A program made the position numbers and the translations under genes. 64,000 nucleotides of DNA from Rhodocyclales bacterium (GTDB lineage: Bacteria; Pseudomonadota; Gammaproteobacteria; Burkholderiales; Rhodocyclaceae), in the NCBI GenBank assembly GCA_026399475.1, contig JAPLQY010000073.1, positions 59,671-123,670 of the forward strand, written 5' to 3'. Of the stretch, positions 17,930 through 26,862 are shown one piece after another. Positions within the stretch are counted from its first letter, which is position 1; every line of letters begins with the position of its first letter. Below the pieces are notes generated by a model. It did no database searches, was not told the origin of the DNA, and saw only the letters and a program-made list of their open reading frames with translations.

Positions 17930-18835
17930 ATGACGGCCAGCAGCCTGTTCTCCGGCAGATTGGGACTCGCGGAATCGCGTATTCCGCATGCCGATCGGCA
18001 TGGTTTGATCTGGCTTTCGCGCGGACGGCTTTTCGTCGAAGACGGAACACTGCGCTTCGTCTGCACGAAGTCCGACGATCTCGATGCCGGCGATTACGCG
18101 ATCCCTTACCAGAACGTCTCGCTCATTCTGCTGGGACCGGGTTCCACCGTCAGCCATGACGTGCTGCGGGTTCTCGCCCGGCACGGCACGCTGCTCGCCG
18201 CCGTCGGCGAAGGCGGCACCAAGTTCTACACCGCGCCGCCCATGGGTCAGGGGCATAGCGAAGTTGCGCGAGCACAGGCGCGGCTATGGGCGGATGAAAG
18301 CGAACGATTGTCGGTCGCACGACGCATGTATGCGTTCCGCTTCGGAAAAATTCTGCCGCATCGGGACATCGCCGTCCTGCGTGGCATCGAAGGCGCACGC
18401 ATGAAGGAGACATACAAGCTTGCTGCCGACCGTTTTCGCATTTCGTGGGAAGGCCGCCGCTACGATCGAAGCAATCCCAATGCGACCGATGTCCCCAATC
18501 AGGCCATCAATCACGCCGCCACCTTCGTCGAATGTGCGGCGGATGTGGCGGTCGCGGCCGTCGGCGCCCTGCCGCCGCTTGGCTTTATCCACGAGGATTC
18601 GAGCAATTCATTTACGCTCGACATCGCCGATCTCTTTCGCGCCGAGGTCACGATACCAATGGCTTTCAAGGTCGCGCGCAAGGCGCTGGACGAGCCCGGG
18701 CTGAATCTTGAGCGCACCTTGCGCCGGGAAGCAGCGATGGAATTTCGCCGCGCAAAACTCATCTCGCACATGATTGAACGCATTAAGGAACTGCTCCATG
18801 TCGATGACGGTGGTGGTAACACGCAACGTGAGTGA
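17930..18835 (+). CDS. cas1: CRISPR adaptation integrase Cas1 (type I-E)
   Basis: 301 residues. The metal-binding catalytic residues are visible with family spacing: Glu154 (GIEGARMK), His221 (LGFIHEDSS) and Asp234 (DIADLFR); the intervals of 67 and 13 equal those of E. coli Cas1. RHGTLLAAVGEGG and YDRSNPNATDVPNQAINHA also fit. Cas1 with Cas2 integrates new spacers at the leader end of the array. It starts 9 nt after cas6e and overlaps cas2 by 38 nt. All active-site residues are present, so adaptation may be functional. Confidence 0.97.
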   Translation: MTASSLFSGRLGLAESRIPHADRHGLIWLSRGRLFVEDGTLRFVCTKSDDLDAGDYAIPYQNVSLILLGPGSTVSHDVLRVLARHGTLLAAVGEGGTKFYTAPPMGQGHSEVARAQARLWADESERLSVARRMYAFRFGKILPHRDIAVLRGIEGARMKETYKLAADRFRISWEGRRYDRSNPNATDVPNQAINHAATFVECAADVAVAAVGALPPLGFIHEDSSNSFTLDIADLFRAEVTIPMAFKVARKALDEPGLNLERTLRREAAMEFRRAKLISHMIERIKELLHVDDGGGNTQRE

Positions 18836-19088
18836 CCGCGTACGCGGCTTTCTCGCCTCGTCGATGCTCGAGCTTGCACCAGGTGTCTACAGCGCGCCGC
18901 GCATTACGCCAGCCGTGCGGGATCGCATCTGGCGCGTGGTGAGCGACTGGTTTCCCAACGAGAAGGATGCGTCCATCGTTATGCTATGGGCGGATTCGGC
19001 CATGCCCGGAGGCCAAGCAACAGCGACTTTGGGCCTGCCACCCATTAAATTGGTTGAAATCGACGGAATGCTGGCAACACTCCGTTGA
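18798..19088 (+). CDS. cas2: CRISPR adaptation protein Cas2 (type I-E, CasB2-like)
   Basis: 96 residues from ATG 18798, preceded by AAGGAA at 7 nt. An upstream TTG at 18774 in the same frame is less likely. MSMTVVVTRNVSDRVRGFLA and LELAPGVYSAPRI are the standard opening of type I-E Cas2. It forms the central dimer of the Cas1-Cas2 integrase and does not need nuclease activity. It closes the cas operon, and the array's first repeat follows 47 nt after its stop. Confidence 0.96.
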   Translation: MSMTVVVTRNVSDRVRGFLASSMLELAPGVYSAPRITPAVRDRIWRVVSDWFPNEKDASIVMLWADSAMPGGQATATLGLPPIKLVEIDGMLATLR

Positions 19089-19135
19089 CTCGTTCTTTGA
19101 CAATTTGACGATAATTCATCTGGTTGAGATGTAGA
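19089..19135 (+). promoter_or_regulatory. CRISPR leader
   Basis: A 47-nt AT-richer segment lies between cas2 and repeat 1. It contains TTGACA (19097-19102), TTGACG (19105-19110) and GATAAT (19110-19115); TTGACT at 19085-19090 with GATAAT, 19 nt apart, is one possible promoter. CATCTGGTTGAGA (19117-19129) matches the reverse IHF consensus YAANNNNTTGATW at 7 of 9 defined positions, and sits close to repeat 1 as in E. coli. The leader side is assigned here because the repeats read in E. coli orientation away from it. Promoter and IHF assignments are tentative. Confidence 0.6.
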
Positions 19136-22100
19136 GTCTCCCCCGCGCATGCGGGGATCGACCTGTGACTCCGTTCGGCCTGCTGCGCCTGAGTATGTCT
19201 CCCCCGCGCATGCGGGGATCGACCCTTGACGACCGGCGTGACGCCGATGGCGGTTTCGTCTCCCCCGCGCATGCGGGGATCGACCTCCGCTGCAGATGAT
19301 CGCCAGCCTGGCCATGATGTCTCCCCCGCGCATGCGGGGATCGACCCATTGTTGATGGACGCTCCTGCTACTGCCACATGTCTCCCCCGCGCATGCGGGG
19401 ATCGACCCTCAAATGTTCCACGAAGAAGATTCAGCCGGATGTCTCCCCCGCGCATGCGGGGATCGACCTTTTTGACACCCGCCCCGGTTTAGGATACTGT
19501 TGTCTCCCCCGCGCATGCGGGGATCGACCAGCCCCGGCGCTGGATACCGGCGCCGCGATTTAGTCTCCCCCGCGCATGCGGGGATCGACCCGACCCACCC
19601 GCACCCGGATTTATGGCAATCCCGTCTCCCCCGCGCATGCGGGGATCGACCTTTCAGATGGGTATTCACGGGAACCTCCGTTTTGTCTCCCCCGCGCATG
19701 CGGGGATCGACCCTGGATAAGGGCGATGAAAAGCGATGCCGAGCAGTCTCCCCCGCGCATGCGGGGATCGACCCCATGACTCTGCGACTCCACAATACTT
19801 GCTGACGTCTCCCCCGCGCATGCGGGGATCGACCCCTGTCGGCCGAAGATGCCGCGCTGATCGCGCAGTCTCCCCCGCGCATGCGGGGATCGACCCGTGG
19901 CACAGCCGCCCAGGAATAGCGCCAGGGAGTCTCCCCCGCGCATGCGGGGATCGACCCGCCCCGCAGGTATTCCGTTGCGCGAAGATGCTGTCTCCCCCGC
20001 GCATGCGGGGATCGACCCCTGGTATCGCAACGGAACCACCCTGAGCAAGCGTCTCCCCCGCGCATGCGGGGATCGACCCGGACGGGAAGATGATAAAGGA
20101 CTGGCGACATGGTCTCCCCCGCGCATGCGGGGATCGACCTGAGTACCTGCGTCCGGTATGGAATCTCCTCGTGTCTCCCCCGCGCATGCGGGGATCGACC
20201 CTTCAGTTATGAAGGCCGCAACCTGCTTTTCGAGTCTCCCCCGCGCATGCGGGGATCGACCTTCCCAGACCATCTTCCCGCGCAGGGCCGACATGTCTCC
20301 CCCGCGCATGCGGGGATCGACCCTGGTTGCATCCGTCGCAGCCGACGATTCGGTAGTCTCCCCCGCGCATGCGGGGATCGACCCCTCGAAGCCGAAGTTG
20401 TTGTTGTAGGCGTACTGTCCCCCCCGCGCATGCGGGGATCGACCTCGCCCTTCTCGCTGTCGTCCTCTCCATATTGGGTCTCCCCCGCGCATGCGGGGAT
20501 CGACCGTAGTGCCAGAAGCTCGATTTCCTCCTCTTTACGTCTCCCCCGCGCATGCGGGGATCGACCTTCAACACCGGCAGCGGGCCATCGAGTACCTCCG
20601 TCTCCCCCGCGCATGCGGGGATCGACCTCAGTCTTATGCCCTGCTGCGGGAATGGTTACCGTCTCCCCCGCGCATGCGGATCCGGTTCAACGGTGCAGGT
20701 CTCCCCCGCGCATGCGGGGATCGACCCGTACTTCCCACCATTGGCTGTCACCATCGCGCGTCTCCCCCGCGCATGCGGGGATCGACCCGGGCGCTGCGGC
20801 CGCCGTCCGTGCGATAGACGGTCTCCCCCGCGCATGCGGGGATCGACCCAGCGCGTCATTCTCGAGAAGGCGGGACATGATGTCTCCCCCGCGCATGCGG
20901 GGATCGACCCGCTTGCGCGATCGGATCGATCGCGGGCGGTTTGTCTCCCCCGCGCATGCGGGGATCGACCCGCATCCGAGTTCGTGATATTCCGGCAATC
21001 GTCGTCTCCCCCGCGCATGCGGGGATCGACCCGGCACTGTGGGGCCTCTTTTGAAAACGGAGGTGTCTCCCCCGCGCATGCGGGGATCGACCCGGTGCCA
21101 CGAATGCGGCGGTCGATATTGCGACGTCTCCCCCGCGCATGCGGGGATCGACCCTTGATGCGCAAGACCGGCATCGTGACACCTGAGTCTCCCCCGCGCA
21201 TGCGGGGATCGACCCGATGCGGCCAGGTCGGTGTTCACCGCGTTGCCGTCTCCCCCGCGCATGCGGGGATCGACCTTTGCAGTAGTATCCGGACCATCAC
21301 CCTTATCAGTCTCCCCCGCGCATGCGGGGATCGACCCAAAGATGGCGCGTTCCCCTCTCGCGGTCTAAGGTCTCCCCCGCGCATGCGGGGATCGACCTGA
21401 TCGCCAGCCAAACCGCGCCGACGCCAGCCCGTCTCCCCCGCGCATGCGGGGATCGACCTGCCAGACGTAACGCTTTTGATGGCGCTTGACAGTCTCCCCC
21501 GCGCATGCGGGGATCGACCCCCGGCTGTCCTGTCGGCGCTGGTCGCGGCCGTGTCTCCCCCGCGCATGCGGGGATAGACCTGTCCGCCTGATCGGCGCAT
21601 AGGGTCTGGCCGCGTCTCCCCCGCGCATGCGGGGATCGACCCCGGAGTGCCTGCCGTGACCTCCGGAGCGGAGTGTCTCCCCCGCGCATGCGGGGATCGA
21701 CCTTCAAGAGACACCGCCGGCTCTTTCCCTCTTCTGTCTCCCCCGCGCATGCGGGGATCGACCCGTGTTTAGTGGAATGGCCGGAGACCTTGGGCCGTCT
21801 CCCCCGCGCATGCGGGGATCGACCCTCGCGTTACGAGTGGCGGCAAATATGCTAGGAGTCTCCCCCGCGCATGCGGGGATCGACCCTAATGTCCATTCCC
21901 GGACAAGTTAAGTTTGGAGTCTCCCCCGCGCATGCGGGGATCGACCATGATAAAGGACTGGCGTCATGGAGTGGTCTAAGTCTCCCCCGCGCATGCGGGG
22001 ATCGACCTTGGGGTATTGCTTGACGGCATCGGGGTTGAAAGTCTCCCCCGCGCATGCGGGGATCGACCTTGATCCTTTAGCCCGCGAGCTAAACCTTTCT

Positions 22101-24264
22101 CGTCTCCCCCGCGCATGCGGGGATCGACCCGCTTGAAGGTGTCAGGCCGGCAGCGGGCTTTGGTCTCCCCCGCGCATGCGGGGATCGACCTATGCCGGCT
22201 GGGCCGAAGAAGGCTGGTTGGTCGTCTCCCCCGCGCATGCGGGGATCGACCCGAGTGCAGCCAAATCCCATACAGCAGCGTCGAGTCTCCCCCGCGCATG
22301 CGGGGATCGACCCGTGGCACAGCCGCCCAGGAATAGCGCCAGGGAGTCTCCCCCGCGCATGCGGGGATCGACCTGCTGCTTGCCTAGGTGAGGGGTTCCT
22401 GGAATCGTCTCCCCCGCGCATGCGGGGATCGACCTGTGATGCACTTGGCAAACGGCGCATCGTCGTCGTCTCCCCCGCGCATGCGGGGATCGACCTCCTT
22501 GAGGACCAGGAAGCAACCCTTGATGGTCGTCTCCCCCGCGCATGCGAGGCTCGACCCTGGTACAGGTGCGTCATCTCATGCCCTACCACGTCTCCCCCGC
22601 GCATGCGGGGATCGACCCGCATCGTCGCGGAGTGGCTTGCCGAGCAGGAAGTCTCCCCCGCGCATGCGTGGATCGACCTCCAGATCGCGCAGGCTCCTAT
22701 TGAATTGCACCGTCTCCCCCGCGCATGCGGGGATCGACCTGTCCGGTATCCGGTCGGTTTCGAGCCACGACAGTCTCCCCCGCGCATGCGGGGATCGACC
22801 CGTGACAAAGGACGCATCCGCGCCCTGAACCTGGTCTCCCCCGCGCATGCGGGGATCGACCTGACGATGGATTCATAATCGAAGTCTCGCGGCAGTCTCC
22901 CCCGCGCATGCGGGGATCGACCCAAGCCATAAACCGTATCGAAGTCATGAAATGCGTCTCCCCCGCGCATGCGGGGATCGACCCGCGGCCCGTACGTCGG
23001 CTGTGGGATCGGTGTAGTCTCCCCCGCGCATGCGGGGATCGACCTCCGCCGCGTTGGCCGTGCCCTGCGCTTTTGTCGTCTCCCCCGCGCATGCGGGGAT
23101 CGACCTGAAAATCACTTCCCAGTCGAGCTTGTTGCCGTGTCTCCCCCGCGCATGCGGGGATCGACCTGTTTCAGGACTGGAACGGAGCGCCACGCTACGG
23201 TCTCCCCCGCGCATGCGGGGATCGACCCGTGTCGAACCAGCCCAGCCGCTCGTTGTTGAAGTCTCCCCCGCGCATGCGGGGATCGACCCGGTGACCTTCA
23301 AGGTCAATACCGCCGGCTCCTGTCTCCCCCGCGCATGCGGGGATCGACCCTCGGAAGCGTTGCCCAGGGCGGTTTTATCCGCGTCTCCCCCGCGCATGCG
23401 GGGATCGACCTGCGAAGGAGGCTGCGTGATTTCACATCCGCATGTCTCCCCCGCGCATGCGGGGATCGACCTTTCGACATTGAGCGCGACATGGAACTCC
23501 GCATGTCTCCCCCGCGCATGCGGGGATCGACCTGTTACCCGCGTTGCTACACAGAGTTTTAAGGAGTCGCCCCCGCGCATGCGGGGATCGACCCCGCGCA
23601 CATTCACTCAAGCCGAGTTGGATGCCGTCTCCCCCGCGCATGCGGGGATCGACCTCACGGTGCCGGTCAGCGTCGGGTTGGTAGTGCGTCTCCCCCGCGC
23701 ATGCGGGGATCGACCGTTTTATCTTGTTTCCGGCAGACCAGTTTCCCTGTCTCCCCCGCGCATGCGGGGATCGACCTGGCGTAGTCGGTGCCGTCGTTAC
23801 CGGCTTGCAGTCTCCCCCGCGCATGCGGGGATCGACCCGCGGCTCCCACAAGTCCGTCTTGTCCTCGTCGGTCTCCCCCGCGCATGCGGGGATCGACCCG
23901 GATCGCGGCAGGTGAGGACGGTGCACTTCATGTCTCCCCCGCGCATGCGGGGATCGACCCAGCGACGGCGGCGGCCTGGCCGTGCTGACCATGTCTCCCC
24001 CGCGCATGCGGGGATCGACCTTTATAACGTACCCGACTCCGTTTCGTTCAACTGTCTCCCCCGCGCATGCGGGGATCGACCTGCGCTGGTCAATGTCGCC
24101 GGGGGTGTTGCAACGTCTCCCCCGCGCATGCGGGGATCGACCCTTGACGGGGCTTCCGCTGTATGGTGCCAATCCGTCTCCCCCGCGCATGCGGGGATCG
24201 ACCTGGACCGACAAGGAAGGCGTCGAGCGCTACACCGTCTCCCCCGCGCATGCGGGGATCGACC
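19136..24264 (+). CRISPR. Type I-E CRISPR array, 85 repeats and 84 spacers
   Basis: Repeats are 28 nt: they start GTCTCCCCCGCG and end GCGGGGATCGACC, with CCCCGC/GCGGGG forming a stem around GCAT. Spacers are 33 nt, so the period is 61 nt. Repeats fall every 61 nt from 19136 to 20661, then from 20699 to 24237. The unit at 20661 is only 38 nt long: its repeat loses its 3' end and its spacer keeps about 19 nt. Single-base variants occur at repeats 20417 (T4C), 21553, 22651 and 23566 (T4G); repeat 22529 has two changes. The last repeat (24237-24264) is perfect. Spacers at 19896-19928 and 22313-22345 are identical. Cleavage 3' of the stem would leave an 8-nt handle AUCGACC plus the first spacer base. 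Confidence 0.99.
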
Positions 24265-24458
24265 CTTGCAAGCGATCCCACTTGTACGACAGCAGGTGCT
24301 CCTTGCAACAGTCGGCGCCGACAACACGACGATTTTTCCAGCGCGGAAGTGAATGGCTCGGACACCGATTGCCGCCGAGTAAGTGCGCGGTAGGGCACGT
24401 TTTCGCCAGCCCTTGGGCGGGCCGCCGTACTCCCGGCGCCGCGATGGAATTCCCTTGC

Positions 24459-24866
24459 TCAGCTCGCCGCTTGAAATGCCGCCTGCACGGCGCGTACCAG
24501 CGAGGGATGGAGGGTGCCGAGCTTGGGCGTTTGCCCGTTGCGGGCGATCGGCGGCACCGAGAACCACTCGCTGGTATAGGGCAGGTCGATGGCCTGCCTG
24601 AGGTCGAACTTGGTGTCGTAGCTCAAGCCGGCGGCCTCAAAGGCGGTGGGGTTGCGGTCACGCAGGATCGAGAACTCGCCCCGGCGCAAGGCTGTGGTCC
24701 GCTGGCTGGTGCCGTAGGCGACGCGCACCTCGAAGTGCGGCGCATCGTCGTCAAACACCACCAGGATCAGCGCCGGGCGTGGCTTGGGTCGCGGAGTCAT
24801 GTTGTCAGGGAAATGGCACCAGACGATTTCGCCCGCAGCGGGTTCTCCCCACCACCGGTGGGTCAC
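24459..24866 (-). CDS. MazF/PemK-like type II toxin
   Basis: 135 residues. The fold pattern of the PemK/MazF endoribonucleases is recognisable: GEIVWCHFPDN near residue 12, KPRPALILVVFDDD, VRVAYGTSQ, and SYDTKFDLRQAIDLPY. Such toxins cut mRNA and arrest growth when the antitoxin is lost. The start overlaps the end of the antitoxin gene by 4 nt (ATGA), so the pair is co-translated. It lies 194 nt past the trailer end of the CRISPR array, pointing toward it. The assignment rests on pattern and arrangement; target specificity is unknown. Confidence 0.75.
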   Translation of the reverse strand: MTHRWWGEPAAGEIVWCHFPDNMTPRPKPRPALILVVFDDDAPHFEVRVAYGTSQRTTALRRGEFSILRDRNPTAFEAAGLSYDTKFDLRQAIDLPYTSEWFSVPPIARNGQTPKLGTLHPSLVRAVQAAFQAAS

Positions 24867-25150
24867 GCGGTCTCCACTTGAAACAGACTCGAACGCACCG
24901 AACGTTTGGTCCCCTGCGGAATGCGCTTCTTGATCTGGCGTACTTGGGCCACCGTAAGGGAGCCATCGTCGGCCTCGTATTGCGGCAGCAGCTTGATGGC
25001 CAGTTCGCGCAGCGCTTGATGGATCGCCTGGGTTTCGTCCACCCCCAGGTATCCCGCCAGACGTTGGGCGGTTTCGCGTGTGACGCCGGTTGCACTGTCG
25101 ACTGGACGGTAACGAAAAGCAATCTGATTGGCGGTGGTACGAGTAGTCAT
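24863..25150 (-). CDS. Antitoxin of the MazF/PemK-like pair
   Basis: 95 residues, upstream of and overlapping the toxin by 4 nt. It has a basic N-terminus (TTRTTANQIAFRYRP) and a TRETAQRLAGYLGVDETQAIHQALRELA segment like ribbon-helix-helix or helical DNA-binding antitoxins, with a Lys/Arg-rich C-terminal part (QIKKRIPQGTKRSVRSS) that could wrap the toxin. RBS AAAGGAG lies 6 nt before the ATG. I do not assign it to a named antitoxin family. Confidence 0.68.
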   Translation of the reverse strand: MTTRTTANQIAFRYRPVDSATGVTRETAQRLAGYLGVDETQAIHQALRELAIKLLPQYEADDGSLTVAQVRQIKKRIPQGTKRSVRSSLFQVETA

Positions 25151-25164
25151 GTGAACTCCTTTAC

Positions 25165-25183
25165 GGATATGTTGAAGATATCC
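25165..25183. promoter_or_regulatory. Candidate toxin-antitoxin operator (6-bp dyad)
   Basis: GGATAT (25165-25170) and ATATCC (25178-25183) are perfect inverted arms separated by 7 nt, 15-33 nt upstream of the antitoxin start codon. This is where autoregulatory operators of type II pairs lie. Binding is inferred. Confidence 0.5.
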
Positions 25184-25294
25184 ATTATTGCCCTACCCGT
25201 CAATCTGAAACGGCAACCATGGGAACGACGATAAGCCTCGCAGGTGCTATGCACAAGGGCTGCTGCAACTCACGGCGCGGCGCGAAGCAAGCAC

Positions 25295-26665
25295 TCAGGC
25301 TCTACGCCAGGTCGTCCCCTGCGGCCCGTCTTCCAGCACGATGCCGGCCGCCTTGAGTTCGTCGCGGATGCGATCCGATTCGGCAAAATTCCTGGTTTTC
25401 TTCGCCGTACTGCGTGCGGCTATCCTCGCGTCGATCTCTTCGTTGCTGAGACCACCTGCCGGCGCCGCTTGCAGAAAGATCTGCGGGTCGCGCTGCAACA
25501 GGCCGAGCACCCCGCCCAGCGCCCTGAGCTGCCCGGCCAGGACGGTTTCGCCGCGATTCACTGCCGTCGCCAGATCGAACAGCACCGCCATGGCTTCCGG
25601 CGTGCCGAAGTCGTCATCCAGTGCGGCCTTGAAGCGTACGGCATGGGCTTCGCTCCAATCCACTTCCGCGTCACCGGTGACGCCCTTGAGCGCCGTGTAA
25701 AGCCTCGTCAGCGCCTGCCGCGCGTCGTCGAGATGGACGTCGGAATAATTGAGTGGACTGCGGTAATGGGCACGCAGGATGAAGAAGCGCACCACTTCGG
25801 CGTCGTACTTTTTCAGCACCTCGCGAATGGTGAAAAAATTGCCCAGCGACTTCGACATCTTTTCGTCATCGACGCGGACGAACCCGTTGTGCATCCAGTA
25901 ATTGACGAACTGGCACTGGTGGGCGCCTTCCGACTGGGCGATCTCGTTTTCGTGGTGCGGAAACTGCAGGTCCTGGCCGCCGCCGTGGATGTCGAAATGC
26001 TTGCCAAGAAGTTGTGACCCCATGGCCGAGCATTCAATGTGCCAGCCGGGACGGCCCGGCCCCCAGGGCGACTGCCATTTCACTTCGGCCGGCTCGTCGT
26101 CCCGGGCGTGCTTCCACAGCACGAAGTCGAGCGGATCCTGTTTGCCGGCCATGACATCGACACGTTCGCCGGCGCGCAGGTCTTCCAGCGACTTGCCGGA
26201 AAGCTTGCCATAGCCTTCAAACTTGCGTACCGAGTAGCAAACATCCTGGCTGGCGGCAACATAGGCATAGCCCTGCTTTTCCAGCATGCCGATCATGTCC
26301 AGCATCTGCCCTACGTAGTCGGTGGCGCGCGGCTCCGCGTCCGGGCGCAACACACCCAGCGCCGCGGCGTCTTCGTTCATCGCGACGATAAACCGGTCGC
26401 TCAACTGCCTGATCGTCTCGCCATTCTCCTGCGCGCGGCGGATGATCTTGTCGTCAATATCGGTGATGTTCCTCACATACTGCAGGACGTAGCCGCTGGT
26501 CCGGAGCCAGCGTGCCACCAGGTCGAACACCACCATTACGCGGGCATGCCCCAGGTGACAGAAGTCGTACACCGTCATGCCGCAAACGTACATGTTGACG
26601 CGGCCGGGCTCAATGGGAACGAAGGTCTGCTTTTCGCGGGCCAGGGTGTTGTATATCTTCAGCAT
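25295..26665 (-). CDS. cysS: Cysteinyl-tRNA synthetase
   Basis: 456 residues, the usual length. Class I signatures are present: [15 protein letters not shown] with the HIGH-type HLGH at 37-40 and zinc ligand Cys28, and KMSKSLGNF near residue 268. The zinc-binding WHIECSAMG and [14 protein letters not shown] segments are intact. It charges tRNA-Cys in the cytoplasm. It is divergent from the TPR protein gene. Essential housekeeping gene, firm call. Confidence 0.98.
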   Translation of the reverse strand: MLKIYNTLAREKQTFVPIEPGRVNMYVCGMTVYDFCHLGHARVMVVFDLVARWLRTSGYVLQYVRNITDIDDKIIRRAQENGETIRQLSDRFIVAMNEDAAALGVLRPDAEPRATDYVGQMLDMIGMLEKQGYAYVAASQDVCYSVRKFEGYGKLSGKSLEDLRAGERVDVMAGKQDPLDFVLWKHARDDEPAEVKWQSPWGPGRPGWHIECSAMGSQLLGKHFDIHGGGQDLQFPHHENEIAQSEGAHQCQFVNYWMHNGFVRVDDEKMSKSLGNFFTIREVLKKYDAEVVRFFILRAHYRSPLNYSDVHLDDARQALTRLYTALKGVTGDAEVDWSEAHAVRFKAALDDDFGTPEAMAVLFDLATAVNRGETVLAGQLRALGGVLGLLQRDPQIFLQAAPAGGLSNEEIDARIAARSTAKKTRNFAESDRIRDELKAAGIVLEDGPQGTTWRRA

Positions 26666-26758
26666 GGGGAAAGAGGGAAATCGCCTAAACGCAGGGGTAA
26701 GCAGGAAAATGGGCGCGAAAGGCCGACATTATCGGCCCATCGATCAAATGCGGTCAGG

Positions 26759-26788
26759 TTGTGGGGAGGGCGGGCTTCTTGTTAGAAT
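26759..26788 (+). promoter_or_regulatory. Candidate sigma-70 promoter for the TPR/transpeptidase pair
   Basis: TTGTGG (26759-26764) and TAGAAT (26783-26788) are separated by 18 nt, about 75 nt upstream of the TPR protein start and pointing toward it. The match is partial at -35. Confidence 0.35.
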
Positions 26789-26862
26789 CCACCGTTGAAT
26801 CCAGCATGGTTTGTCCCCGCGAAATTCATTTTCGGGCAACCGTCAAAGAGAAGCATATTACC

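Noticed and set aside
19964..20050. Possible inverted overlap between adjacent spacers 14 and 15 (CGCAACGGAA)
   Set aside because: Only 10 nt, with flanks that do not align; chance is sufficient.
19286..21430. 12-nt match between spacers 3 and 38 (TGATCGCCAGCC) and between 24 and 50
   Set aside because: With 84 spacers of similar composition, a few 12-nt matches are expected by chance.
19136..24352. Many long open frames on both strands through the CRISPR array, up to about 440 codons
   Set aside because: They are translations of the 61-nt repeat unit. The repeat has no stop codon in several frames, and the peptides are periodic (PPRMRGST, SPAHAGID, LPRACGDRP).
24265..24458. Possible degenerate repeats or small RNA toxin gene just past the array
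   Set aside because: No repeat-like CCCCGC stem or recognisable small RNA structure seen; only two CTTGCAA copies of no clear meaning.
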